From an uncultured Acidobacteriota bacterium (GTDB lineage Bacteria; Acidobacteriota; Terriglobia; Terriglobales; Acidobacteriaceae): a stretch of 47,543 nt of DNA. The notes under the pieces are model-generated. The model searched no databases. It was not told the origin of the DNA and was given only the letters and a program-made list of their open reading frames with translations. Below, one piece after another: positions 1 to 8,512 of the stretch (its first letter is position 1; each line of letters starts with the position of its first letter). The stretch is taken from positions 1 to 47,543 of the forward strand of contig CAILAZ010000283.1 in assembly GCA_903832295.1 (NCBI GenBank), given 5' to 3'. A program made the translations under genes and the position numbers.

Positions 1-1
1 C

Positions 2-1411
2 GAAGAAAAGTTAATTGCCTGGGCTCGCAAGTGCGAACTCATTGATGATTTTGAAGATCGTTCGCTTCGTTTCGCTCGTGATGTCCGCTCGAAGTGCGCG
101 CATCCAACGGGTGTGCTTCCCTCGGCGGAGGCGGTCAGACATATTTTCCATATCTGTATTCACAGCGTATTGAGTCGAACGGGCTACCACGGGATAGCTT
201 TTGTTCAGGACGTGGTCACGGTGCAATTCGATGATCGCCACCTCCTCCCAAACGAAAACAAAGCCAGCGATTATTGTCGCGACATTGCGCTGAAGGTGCC
301 CCAGCGATCTTGGCCTCAGTTCGCCAGTCTTGCGGCTCAACTAAGACCTGGGCCACATTCCGAGATATGGGAAAAGAACGCACTCAGTTTCTTTCGTGTT
401 CTGCTCTCGCTCTCCGACGATGCAACTGCACGTCGAATTGCTGGAGGCTTTCAGGGGTTCGAAGCAAAGTCCGCTGATTTCTTTTCCGTTCTTGTCGGCA
501 TAGACCACCGGGTAGAGAAGTTTTGGGATGCACAGAAACGTGCCCAAGCGAGGGCACGGCTGACCACTTTGTCCGTCATGAAAATCACACCAGAACACGT
601 TCATTCCTGGGCGGTAATCTGCACGGCTGACGGACTTGAAGAAGCCGACACGGAGCTGCTGCGTCAGAAGTGGGGAATCATGTCGCGACATCTTGCTACC
701 GAGGATGGGTTTCTTCAGAAGCACCGTGCGGACTTGATGAGGCAACTCAAAGAGATGTTGCTGGACGAAGCAACCTCAAGCCAAGCGCTTGTTGCAATTG
801 GCCGTCTGGCCGGTAGTCGGCTCTGTGACGAGCGGTCTGAGTCGATGCAGGTGATCATAAAGACAATCATCGAGAGATTTGTCATGGGCTCGGGGTACCG
901 GGAGTTACTTGATAATGTCGCCACTTGGACAGGACCGATGTTGATAACACTCCTGGAAGAGAGTGAGCTGTTTCTGCAAGAATGCAGCAACGACAATCCT
1001 GACGATTCCCTGTACCTAATTGATGTGGCACGAGAACTGGCACACCGGTCGCCATCTGAGATTCCGCAGACATTTGAACAGGTTGTTAACCGTCTATTGA
1101 AGAAGGACCTTCTTCCCGACTGGTCCGAAGATGAGTCAGAGGTGGGTGCCGCCTTCCGGGGTCAGTTGGAGGTATTGCTTGAGCAGCAACAGTCAGCATT
1201 CCCAGGGATCGACATTGCTCTGGCCGTGAAGGTGACTGTCGCGGTCGAGGAAGAGAAAACGATAGAAGCTGAGGACGAGAAAGCAACTGAGGTGGCAGAG
1301 GACGAAAATGCCCCCGCGGCTGCAGTGGCGGAACCTGTCGCCGAGGTTGTGACCGAAGACAAGGTCGTCGAGGCTCCGGACGAACTAGCCATCGATGGCA
1401 AGGATCAGTAA
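2..1411 (+). CDS. HEPN-like/helical protein, first gene of BREX-like operon (5' truncated)
   Basis: The reading frame is open to the left edge of the window, so the N-terminus is missing. An internal GTG at 113 is not a credible start because coding sequence continues in frame upstream of it. About 30 residues into the visible part is RSKCAH, an R-x4-H motif followed by a helical stretch, as in HEPN RNase or scaffold domains. The middle is predominantly helical and unrecognised. The last 60 residues are a Glu/Ala/Val-rich low-complexity tail. The stop lies 30 bp before the ArdC-like peptidase gene on the same strand, so it probably belongs to that operon. HEPN assignment is inference from one motif; it may instead be a helical scaffold. 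No family name can be given. Confidence 0.7.
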   Translation, partial: EEKLIAWARKCELIDDFEDRSLRFARDVRSKCAHPTGVLPSAEAVRHIFHICIHSVLSRTGYHGIAFVQDVVTVQFDDRHLLPNENKASDYCRDIALKVPQRSWPQFASLAAQLRPGPHSEIWEKNALSFFRVLLSLSDDATARRIAGGFQGFEAKSADFFSVLVGIDHRVEKFWDAQKRAQARARLTTLSVMKITPEHVHSWAVICTADGLEEADTELLRQKWGIMSRHLATEDGFLQKHRADLMRQLKEMLLDEATSSQALVAIGRLAGSRLCDERSESMQVIIKTIIERFVMGSGYRELLDNVATWTGPMLITLLEESELFLQECSNDNPDDSLYLIDVARELAHRSPSEIPQTFEQVVNRLLKKDLLPDWSEDESEVGAAFRGQLEVLLEQQQSAFPGIDIALAVKVTVAVEEEKTIEAEDEKATEVAEDENAPAAAVAEPVAEVVTEDKVVEAPDELAIDGKDQ

Positions 1412-1441
1412 CAACTGAATCACGCGCAATGGGAAAGAGAC

Positions 1442-2419
1442 ATGAGTTCGACTGAAAACAATGAGCTGTCTCTCTTTGACGACGAACTAGCTGCCTCACA
1501 ACCCAAGGACGCCCCGGCTGCCGTTTGGGAGATGGATGCTGCCAAGCGCGCGTTGGACGAACTGTTTACTCTGACCTGTCAGTACAAAACCTGTAAGTCG
1601 TACCACGAGTTGCTGCAGTTCGTCGCGCGTTTCCAGCTCTACTCCCCGTTCAACGCCATGCTGGTTCATGCGCAAATGCCAGGAGCCAGATTTGTCGCTT
1701 CGCCGCACCGGTGGCTTCGTGATTATGGGAGGCGAATAAAAGCTGGCGCCCGACCTCTGGTGATTTTGCAGCCGATGGGGCCAGTGATGTTCGTGTTTGA
1801 CGTAAGCGATACTGAACCGACGGAAGATGCTCCCCCGCTTCCGCCGGAAGTCGAAAAGCCCTTCGAGGTTAGAAAGGGACACATTGGAAACGAACTCGAA
1901 CGGGTCATGGAGAACGCCAAACGTGACGGCCTCCGGATTACAAAGTCACAAGAAGGTTCACAGTCTGCAGGTTCAATCCGCCATGTCGCCAAGGACGCGA
2001 GAGGATCACAGAAATTCCAGACAGGGATGGATCAGCATCGAAAACCGATCTTCGTGGAGATTCCGGTGCGCTACGACCTGCTGGTAAACGGCAAGCTGAG
2101 CCGTGAGGCGCAGTACGCCACCATCGTCCATGAGCTGGCGCATCTTTACTGCGGCCACCTTGGCACGCCGAATGACAAGTGGTGGCCGGACCGGCGCGGC
2201 GGGAACATCAATATGGTGGAGTTTGAAGCAGAATCAGTGGCGTACCTGGTATGCTCTCGGGCTAACATCGACAATCCGTCTGAGCAGTACCTCTCTGGCT
2301 ACGTTGAGAATGAGCAGAACGTCCCCGCCATGAGTCTGGAGTGCGTAATGAAGGCGGCAGGGCTCATCGAGACCATGAGTCGCCAGAAAATGAAGCCGCG
2401 GACTGAGCCAAAAGAATGA
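1442..2419 (+). CDS. ArdC/ImmA-like zinc metallopeptidase
   Basis: This 325-residue protein has a HELAH zinc-binding motif at residues 230-234 and a downstream FEAES segment that could supply the third ligand, as in ImmA/IrrE (DUF955) peptidases. Its N-terminal half contains YSPFNAMLVHAQ, GRRIKAGARP and a VFDVSDTE segment, the layout of the ssDNA-binding N-domain of ArdC-type antirestriction proteins. Residues 8-12 read ELSLF, close to a sliding-clamp-binding pentapeptide. The ATG follows a GAAAGAG ribosome site and lies 30 bp after the HEPN-like gene and 27 bp before the helicase gene. A role as a protease acting on a regulator or on an incoming-DNA protein in the defence operon is inference; the peptidase family call is firm. 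Confidence 0.82.
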   Translation: MSSTENNELSLFDDELAASQPKDAPAAVWEMDAAKRALDELFTLTCQYKTCKSYHELLQFVARFQLYSPFNAMLVHAQMPGARFVASPHRWLRDYGRRIKAGARPLVILQPMGPVMFVFDVSDTEPTEDAPPLPPEVEKPFEVRKGHIGNELERVMENAKRDGLRITKSQEGSQSAGSIRHVAKDARGSQKFQTGMDQHRKPIFVEIPVRYDLLVNGKLSREAQYATIVHELAHLYCGHLGTPNDKWWPDRRGGNINMVEFEAESVAYLVCSRANIDNPSEQYLSGYVENEQNVPAMSLECVMKAAGLIETMSRQKMKPRTEPKE

Positions 2420-2446
2420 AGCTGTTGGATAGAGGACTTGGGCGCA

Positions 2447-5296
2447 ATGCGGATAGATGCAAGTAGCTGGTATTACAGTCCTGACCATTCCCAGCTCTGT
2501 CAGGTCATTGAATCTCAGACGCTCTGGGGTGAGACCACGTGCCGGGTTTGGCTACCAGGCCGTGACTCCGTGGTGCGCGTGCCGGCTTCCAGGCTAAAGT
2601 CCTTGGAAGATGCCGGCATTTGTTCTCCGGACGCAATTGCTTATGTCACTGCCGCCGCCCGCGTCGCTGACGCCCTGACCCAAGACGTATTGCTCGCACC
2701 CATCGAGTCCACGGTGATTCCGCTTCCCCACCAGCTTCGTGCGTTGTCCCGCGCCATCGCAAACGATCGCGTGCGCTACCTGTTGGCGGATGAAGTCGGC
2801 TTGGGCAAGACGATTGAAGCAGGCCTCATCATGCGTGAGCTGAAACTTCGCGGGCTGGTAAAGAAAACCCTGATCATCGCCCCGAAGGGGCTCGTGAGTC
2901 AGTGGGTCAGTGAAATGCGCTTCCACTTCGGGGAAACTTTCCAACTTGTGTTGCCCGAAGACCTGAAGACACTGAAGCGGATAGCACCACGAACAAATTC
3001 GGAAAACGGAGAGCGGGAGAATCGCGATCACGATGCTCTCCCCTCAAACTCGTGGCAGTTGTTCTCACAGGTGGTCGTGCCTATTGATTCGGTCAAGCCC
3101 TTGGATAAGCGGCGCGGATGGTCCGCGGCGCAGGTTAGCGAGCACAACCGCGAGCGGTTTGAGGATTTGATCTCCGCCGGCTGGGACCTCGTTATCGTGG
3201 ACGAAGCGCATCGCTTAGGCGGTAGCACGGACCAGGTGGCGCGATTCAAACTTGGGCGGGGACTTGCTGAAGCCGCGCCATATTTCCTGCTGCTTTCGGC
3301 GACACCACACCAAGGCAAGACAGATGCGTTTCATCGGCTGATATCGCTAATCGATGCTCAAGAGTTTCCAGATATCAGCAGCGTGACACGCGAACGGGTG
3401 CAGCCGTATGTGATCCGCACCGAAAAACGTCGGGCCATCGATGCCGAGGGCAAGCCGCTTTTCAAGCCTAGACGAACGCAACTCATTCCTGTCCGCTGGG
3501 AAGAACGGCACGGCAAGCAACAGCTGCTCTATGAGGCTGTGACGGGATACGTTCGCGATGGTTACAACCAGGCCATGCGCGAAAAGAGGAGCTACATTGG
3601 CTTTCTGATGATCCTCATGCAGCGCTTGGTGGTCTCCAGCACCAGCGCCATTCGGACCACCTTGGAAAGGCGCCTTGACGCGCTCGCCGCACCACAGGAG
3701 CAACTGACACTGTTTCCGTCGACTTCGGAGGAAGAGTGGGCGGACCTCGACGGGCAAGAGCAGATCGAGGTACTGCTTCGCACTCGCCTCAAGGCACTTA
3801 AGAACGAGCGTGCCGAGGTGAAGCTGCTTTTAGAAGCGGCAGTCCGTTGCGAGCAGAGCGGTCCAGATGCAAAAGCCGAGGCACTGCTTGACTGGCTTTA
3901 CCGGCTTCAGTCCGAAGAGAGTGCCCCGGAACTCAAGGCTCTCGTGTTCACGGAGTTCGTGCCCACGCAGGACATGTTGCAGCAATTTCTGACGGAGCGA
4001 GGCTTTTCCGTTGTCTGTTTGAACGGCTCAATGGACATGGAAGCCCGAAGAGGAGTTCAAGAAGCTTTTGCCAAGGATGTCCGTATCCTCATCTCCACGG
4101 ATGCAGGAGGGGAGGGCTTGAACCTTCAGTTCTGCCACGTAGTAATTAACTACGACATCCCCTGGAATCCAATGCGTCTTGAACAGCGAATCGGTAGGGT
4201 TGATCGCATTGGTCAGACGCAAGCTGTTCGTGCGATCAATTTTGTCTTCGAGGACTCAGTGGAACATCGTGTCCGTGAGGTATTGGAGCAGAAGCTCGCT
4301 GTTATTTTTCAGGAGTTCGGTATCGACAAGACCGGCGACGTCCTCGACTCAGCCCAAGCCAGCCACATGTTCGATGAAATGTACGTGGAGGCGATCCTCA
4401 ACCCTGAAAGGGTGGAAGACTCGGTCGAGAATGTGACGGCCAAATTGGAGGAGCAAGCACGAGAGGCGCGCACGAGCTCATCCGTCCTCGGCGCGACCGA
4501 CGACTTGGAGCCAGGTCAAGCTCAGAGGCTTCTGGCTCATCCCTTGCCTCATTGGATTGAGCGCATGACGGTTAGCTATATGAGGGCGAATGGCGGTCGG
4601 GCTGAAAAGGGAAACGAGAGCTGGAACCTGACGTGGCCCGACGGCGAGAGTTATGAGAACGTGGTTTTCACAGCTAAGGAAGCGGAGAAGATTCCGGCCG
4701 CCCGGCACCTTACGTTGGAAGAGCCAAAGATCCGCGGTCTGGCGATGCGCCTTCCCCGCTTTGCTCCAGGGCAGCCGGTTCCCGTCGTTTCGATACCAGG
4801 TCTCTCCGAAGAAGTCCGCGGCATCTGGTCTTTATGGCGAATCGCGATTGCCAGTATGGAATGGAACCGCCGCAGGATCATGCCCCTGTTCCTCGCCGAC
4901 AACGGCACCGTCCTAATGCCGACAGCCAGACATGTGTGGGACCAGCTCCTCGTCGCAAGCACGGCGGTTCGGTCGACTCCGGACAATAGCATCTCCCAAA
5001 CCGCCTTCGCACACCTTCAGAGCGCTGCAGCGGAGCACGGGAAGCCGATCTATGACGCGCTAGTTCAAGAACACCACGCCCGCATCGCACGCGAGCGAGA
5101 GAAAGCCGACTACGCATTTGCTGCCCGTCGCAAGATTATCCGGCGAATTGGTCTGCCCGAGGTCCGTGGCTATCGAATGAACCTACTCGGGGACGAGGAG
5201 CGAACCTTCCATGAGCAGGTTAACTTGAAGGCCCATGCATGTCCCGAGATGGTGCCATTGGTTGTGATCAGGGTGGATGGCGGTGGTTATGAGTAG
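2447..5296 (+). CDS. SNF2-family DEAH helicase, BrxHII/RapA-like
   Basis: This 949-residue superfamily 2 translocase shows motif I DEVGLGKT (115-122), motif II DEAH (252-255), motif III SATPHQGK (from 284), STDAGGEG (from 550) and RIGRVDRIGQ (581-590). This arrangement is typical of RapA-like helicases and of the BrxHII and DrmD helicases of BREX and DISARM. I chose ATG 2447 because AGAGGA sits about 10 bp upstream; the in-frame TTG at 2438 is too close to that site. An internal QLTLF (residues 419-423) matches the clamp-binding consensus. The 3' end overlaps the PglZ gene, implying translational coupling. It presumably remodels or scans DNA for the defence complex. The BREX-3 assignment rests on gene order plus motifs. 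Confidence 0.88.
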   Translation: MRIDASSWYYSPDHSQLCQVIESQTLWGETTCRVWLPGRDSVVRVPASRLKSLEDAGICSPDAIAYVTAAARVADALTQDVLLAPIESTVIPLPHQLRALSRAIANDRVRYLLADEVGLGKTIEAGLIMRELKLRGLVKKTLIIAPKGLVSQWVSEMRFHFGETFQLVLPEDLKTLKRIAPRTNSENGERENRDHDALPSNSWQLFSQVVVPIDSVKPLDKRRGWSAAQVSEHNRERFEDLISAGWDLVIVDEAHRLGGSTDQVARFKLGRGLAEAAPYFLLLSATPHQGKTDAFHRLISLIDAQEFPDISSVTRERVQPYVIRTEKRRAIDAEGKPLFKPRRTQLIPVRWEERHGKQQLLYEAVTGYVRDGYNQAMREKRSYIGFLMILMQRLVVSSTSAIRTTLERRLDALAAPQEQLTLFPSTSEEEWADLDGQEQIEVLLRTRLKALKNERAEVKLLLEAAVRCEQSGPDAKAEALLDWLYRLQSEESAPELKALVFTEFVPTQDMLQQFLTERGFSVVCLNGSMDMEARRGVQEAFAKDVRILISTDAGGEGLNLQFCHVVINYDIPWNPMRLEQRIGRVDRIGQTQAVRAINFVFEDSVEHRVREVLEQKLAVIFQEFGIDKTGDVLDSAQASHMFDEMYVEAILNPERVEDSVENVTAKLEEQAREARTSSSVLGATDDLEPGQAQRLLAHPLPHWIERMTVSYMRANGGRAEKGNESWNLTWPDGESYENVVFTAKEAEKIPAARHLTLEEPKIRGLAMRLPRFAPGQPVPVVSIPGLSEEVRGIWSLWRIAIASMEWNRRRIMPLFLADNGTVLMPTARHVWDQLLVASTAVRSTPDNSISQTAFAHLQSAAAEHGKPIYDALVQEHHARIAREREKADYAFAARRKIIRRIGLPEVRGYRMNLLGDEERTFHEQVNLKAHACPEMVPLVVIRVDGGGYE

Positions 5297-7295
5297 CTGG
5301 CGTGATCAGATATTGAACGAATTCATCCCAAATGTCGCAAGGCTTACCATTGTGGCCGACTCGGACGGACTCCTACTCGAAGAAGGGATTCTGGAAGCAG
5401 TCCGTAGGCGAGGGTTCGAAATGATCCCGTTTGAAGACCACATATCATTCCGCTATGCATACGAGTCACGGTTCCGCGCCCGCTGGGACCGGGGCGAGCA
5501 AACTGACCTGGTGGTATTATTGCGATCCCAATCCAGCGAGCTCAGTGGGTTGCCGTACGATCTCCTTCTTGCCGGTCGCAGGCTCTCCTTTAATCTCGCT
5601 GACATCTTCCCGAATCTCAGCTACCCGGTTGTGAGTGCGCTGGACAAAGGAGATCTTGGTACGTTGTACGAAGCTCAGAGGCTGCATGCACCCGGTCAAC
5701 TGGGAGACAATGCCACCAAGGAATTCGTCCTCCGGCACGTCTTTGAGGTTGCCCCAGAGTTGATCAAGCAACCGTCGGACCTCCTACGCGTACTCCTGCG
5801 CCGCCATTATCGTGGGCGGACGATTCCGGCGATCCTCGACGAACGATTCATCCAATTACTGCGTCAAAGCAACCTGTTTGAAGTGTGGCCGCTTGAGCAA
5901 ATTGTTTCTGATCGCGAAGCTTTCTTCACATTTCTCCAAGAGCGCTGGCCGATTTTTCTTGATCATCTGGCGCTGAACAGCGGAGCTGCTAGTTCTGAAA
6001 ACGCGAACCACCGCAAACTAGCTATTAAGGAGCCCGTCGACCTGCCCTTTGATCACGACGACATCAGATCTTACGTTAGCAGCCTGTTCGTCGAGGGTCT
6101 TATGCACGCTGTTCCCAACGAACATGCAAACATTCTGTCCACTAGCTGGGCCCGCATTGGCATTCGGAGCGCCGCAATAGAAGAGGGATCTCGCCGCCTG
6201 AGCAAGCTCATTGAGAGCTTGCAAACATCGATTCCCGACGAAAAAGCGAGGTATACGGACTGGATCCATTTCGCCCGGCGATGGGCGGAGCTAGTTCTAC
6301 TGCTGGCCGAACAATCAGACACTTTTTCCGGAGACATGAACAAAGAAGCTAAGAGCTTGCAGGCACTGGTAGACACTGCGTTTTCAACGTGGCTGCTCGA
6401 TCGGTATGCAGGGCTTATCAATCTGCCGCCGGTACCTCCGGTCATGCTGCACCACCTTCCGCGTTTCCTTGCCCGCCAGATGGGTGAAGATCGCAACGCG
6501 AAGATTGCACTAATCGTGATGGATGGACTTGCAATGGACCAGTGGTTAGTGGTCCGTGACACGCTTGCATCAAAGCAGATTGATCTGCGATTCCGTGAGC
6601 AGGGAATATTCGCTTGGGTTCCTTCTCTGACATCCGTTTCGCGACAAGCTGCCTTCGCCGGTAAAGCCCCTATGTTCTTCCCAAACAGCATCCAGGCAAC
6701 CGATAAGGAACCCATGCTTTGGATGCAGTTTTGGGCTGACCAAGGCTTCGCGTCAAACGAGGTCGTTTACGTCAAGGGATTGGGATCTGGCAGCATAGAG
6801 TCCGTTTCCGATGCTGTTTGTCATCCAAAGGTGAAGATCGCCGGACTAGTTGTGGATAAGGTCGACAAGATCATGCACGGAATGGAGCTGGGCACTTCGG
6901 GCATGCACAACCAAGTGCGTCAGTGGGCGAGACAACCGTATTTGAGCGTACTCCTCAATCTGCTTCTGGATCGAGGCTTCCTTGTTTACCTGACCGCTGA
7001 CCATGGCAACATCGAGGCAGTTGGCTGTGGCCGTCCGACGGAAGGAGCCGTGGCCGACCTGCGTGGCGAGCGGGTCCGTGTTTATCCGGATGCGGTTCTT
7101 CGCGACAAGGTCAAGGAGCGCTTTCCAAATGCATGCGAATGGGATCCGGTTGGCCTTCCGGACAACTACCTTCCTCTCCTTGCGCCAGCACGACAGGCCT
7201 TTATCCAAGAGATGCAGCACACCGTGAGCCATGGCGGCATTTCAGTCGAGGAACTAATCGTCCCTCTGGTTCAAATTGAAAGGGTGGTTGGATGA
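5289..7295 (+). CDS. pglZ: PglZ-domain alkaline phosphatase-superfamily protein (BREX-3-like)
   Basis: This 668-residue protein carries the PglZ signature of the alkaline phosphatase superfamily. It has IVMDGLAMDQW with the metal-binding Asp at about 412, a SLTSVSRQA segment where the nucleophile lies in relatives, and TADHGN with Asp571/His572. PglZ is the defining BREX/Pgl protein; its metal centre is a putative phosphatase or nuclease. The start is ambiguous: ATG 5289 gives the family-like N-terminus MSSWRDQI, while ATG 5277 adds four residues. Both overlap the helicase stop, and the gene's own stop overlaps the next start by ATGA. The family call is firm. The specific substrate is unknown. 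Confidence 0.9.
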   Translation: MSSWRDQILNEFIPNVARLTIVADSDGLLLEEGILEAVRRRGFEMIPFEDHISFRYAYESRFRARWDRGEQTDLVVLLRSQSSELSGLPYDLLLAGRRLSFNLADIFPNLSYPVVSALDKGDLGTLYEAQRLHAPGQLGDNATKEFVLRHVFEVAPELIKQPSDLLRVLLRRHYRGRTIPAILDERFIQLLRQSNLFEVWPLEQIVSDREAFFTFLQERWPIFLDHLALNSGAASSENANHRKLAIKEPVDLPFDHDDIRSYVSSLFVEGLMHAVPNEHANILSTSWARIGIRSAAIEEGSRRLSKLIESLQTSIPDEKARYTDWIHFARRWAELVLLLAEQSDTFSGDMNKEAKSLQALVDTAFSTWLLDRYAGLINLPPVPPVMLHHLPRFLARQMGEDRNAKIALIVMDGLAMDQWLVVRDTLASKQIDLRFREQGIFAWVPSLTSVSRQAAFAGKAPMFFPNSIQATDKEPMLWMQFWADQGFASNEVVYVKGLGSGSIESVSDAVCHPKVKIAGLVVDKVDKIMHGMELGTSGMHNQVRQWARQPYLSVLLNLLLDRGFLVYLTADHGNIEAVGCGRPTEGAVADLRGERVRVYPDAVLRDKVKERFPNACEWDPVGLPDNYLPLLAPARQAFIQEMQHTVSHGGISVEELIVPLVQIERVVG

Positions 7296-8068
7296 CCAGA
7301 CGGATTGACCAGATTGGGTTCAGTCAGCGAGTGCGTCTGGAATGGCTGGCGCAGACAGCTAACCTGGTGCTGGCGGGGAATGGCAAGGTTGCGATCAACG
7401 ATGCCTTGCAGACACTGCTGATCGACAAAGTGTCTGTGGGCGGCCAAGCCGAGCGCGGCAACCGAGAGAAAATCGTCACGATTCTCTTGAAAGTATGGCA
7501 ATCGGTACCGCCCCAGCTTGAGTCGCTGCGTGCTGAAGGTCTGGAGTTGCTTAGTAGAATTCCGCAACATGATCACTTGGCCATTCATTGGGGCATGGTG
7601 ATGGCGGTCTATCCCTTCTGGTCGGGAGTAGCAGTGCAAGTCGGTCGACTCTTGAGACTTCAGGGTTCCGCAGCCGCAACACATGTCCAACGTAGAGTGC
7701 GCGAGCAATACGGCGAACGGGAAACCGTTTCCCGAGCGGCACGCCGCGTCCTGCGTTCGTATTTGGACTGGGGTGTGCTTCAGGAATCCGGTATGAGGGG
7801 AGTCTACACTGCCGGAACTCCGCTGGCTCTTGACGATTCTCGGCTGATAGCCTGGCTGGCCGAAGCGTCCCTCCATTCGCGAACCAATTCCTCGGTTCCA
7901 CTAAGAGACTTGATCGACAATCCTAACTTCTTCCCGTTCCGAATTAAATCGATACCTGCCGAAGGTCTTGTAGCTGCGTCATCAGGACTCGACGTAGTTC
8001 GATACGGGTTGGACGATTACTGCATCATCTTGCGGAAATCACCTAATGGAGGTAGCAGAACGGGCTGA
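7292..8068 (+). CDS. BrxA-like (DUF1819-type) protein, last gene of BREX-like operon
   Basis: This 258-residue soluble protein starts at an ATGA overlap with the pglZ stop and ends the operon. Its central region, from a TILLKVW segment through the helical middle to RAARRVLRSYLDWGVLQ, has the spacing I associate with BrxA: small helical DNA-binding proteins whose C-terminal half ends in a winged-helix-like block. In BREX type 3 the order is helicase BrxHII, PglZ, BrxA, exactly the position seen here. At 258 residues it is slightly longer than the usual 200 or so. The BrxA assignment comes from position and general pattern rather than a decisive motif, so a distinct accessory protein is possible. 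Confidence 0.6.
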   Translation: MTRRIDQIGFSQRVRLEWLAQTANLVLAGNGKVAINDALQTLLIDKVSVGGQAERGNREKIVTILLKVWQSVPPQLESLRAEGLELLSRIPQHDHLAIHWGMVMAVYPFWSGVAVQVGRLLRLQGSAAATHVQRRVREQYGERETVSRAARRVLRSYLDWGVLQESGMRGVYTAGTPLALDDSRLIAWLAEASLHSRTNSSVPLRDLIDNPNFFPFRIKSIPAEGLVAASSGLDVVRYGLDDYCIILRKSPNGGSRTG

Positions 8069-8281
8069 TTTTCGCTGCGCGAGCCCGTGCTGCCAGAGGA
8101 AGTTAGCCAAACCCGCAATTCTGCTTTCTCCGATTACGGCGAATGGCTGCAGAAGCAAACGTACTTCATGGTGAAATGTTCAAGCGAACGACTTGCACAA
8201 TAAACCAGGGTTTGCAATAATGCAGCTGCTGTCGGAGTCAAAACAATGATCACGGCAGCGGGCAAACTCAGACGGAATCCG

Positions 8282-8322
8282 TACCCGACGAGAGCGATAC
8301 CCGACGAACCGATACCTGACGG
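8282..8322. repeat. Three short tandem-phased direct repeats
   Basis: TACCCGACGA occurs at 8282-8291 and 8298-8307, and TACCTGACGG at 8313-8322. The phasing is 16 then 15 bp, about one and a half helical turns. They lie just outside the PRTRC operon end. They could be a small protein-binding array or chance; no function is assigned. Confidence 0.35.
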
Positions 8323-8346
8323 TTGTACAAAATCGAATAGAAGTGG

Positions 8347-8377
8347 AGAGGCCGTGGCAACATAGGAGACGGCCTCT
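8347..8377. terminator. Bidirectional hairpin between convergent operons
   Basis: AGAGGCCGT (8347-8355) pairs perfectly with ACGGCCTCT (8369-8377) around a 13-nt loop, followed by an A/T-rich TATAATTTT. It lies between the plus-strand BREX-like operon and the minus-strand PRTRC operon, a natural place for a terminator. The loop is long and the T tract imperfect, so efficiency is uncertain. Confidence 0.5.
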
Positions 8378-8512
8378 ATAATTTTGTGGGCTTAATTTTC
8401 GATTGCCCGGCCAGTAGCGTCATCAATTTCTCCAATTACATAGCCAAGGACCATGACCCGCGATGCCATGAGTGCCGGTGCAGCCACCTTCTGGTGCTTC
8501 GGAAAGACCAGA

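Larger units (their letters stand above)
8069..8512. other. Non-coding gap between BREX-like operon and PRTRC operon
   Basis: This 444 bp gap separates two convergent transcription units. It holds three short direct repeats (8282-8322) and a 9-bp hairpin (8347-8377). I see no convincing gene; open frames here lack ribosome sites and recognisable sequence. Confidence 0.6.

Noticed and set aside
2438..2447. TTG 2438 as the start of the BREX-like helicase
   Set aside because: The AGAGGA site directly abuts it, whereas ATG 2447 has proper spacing.
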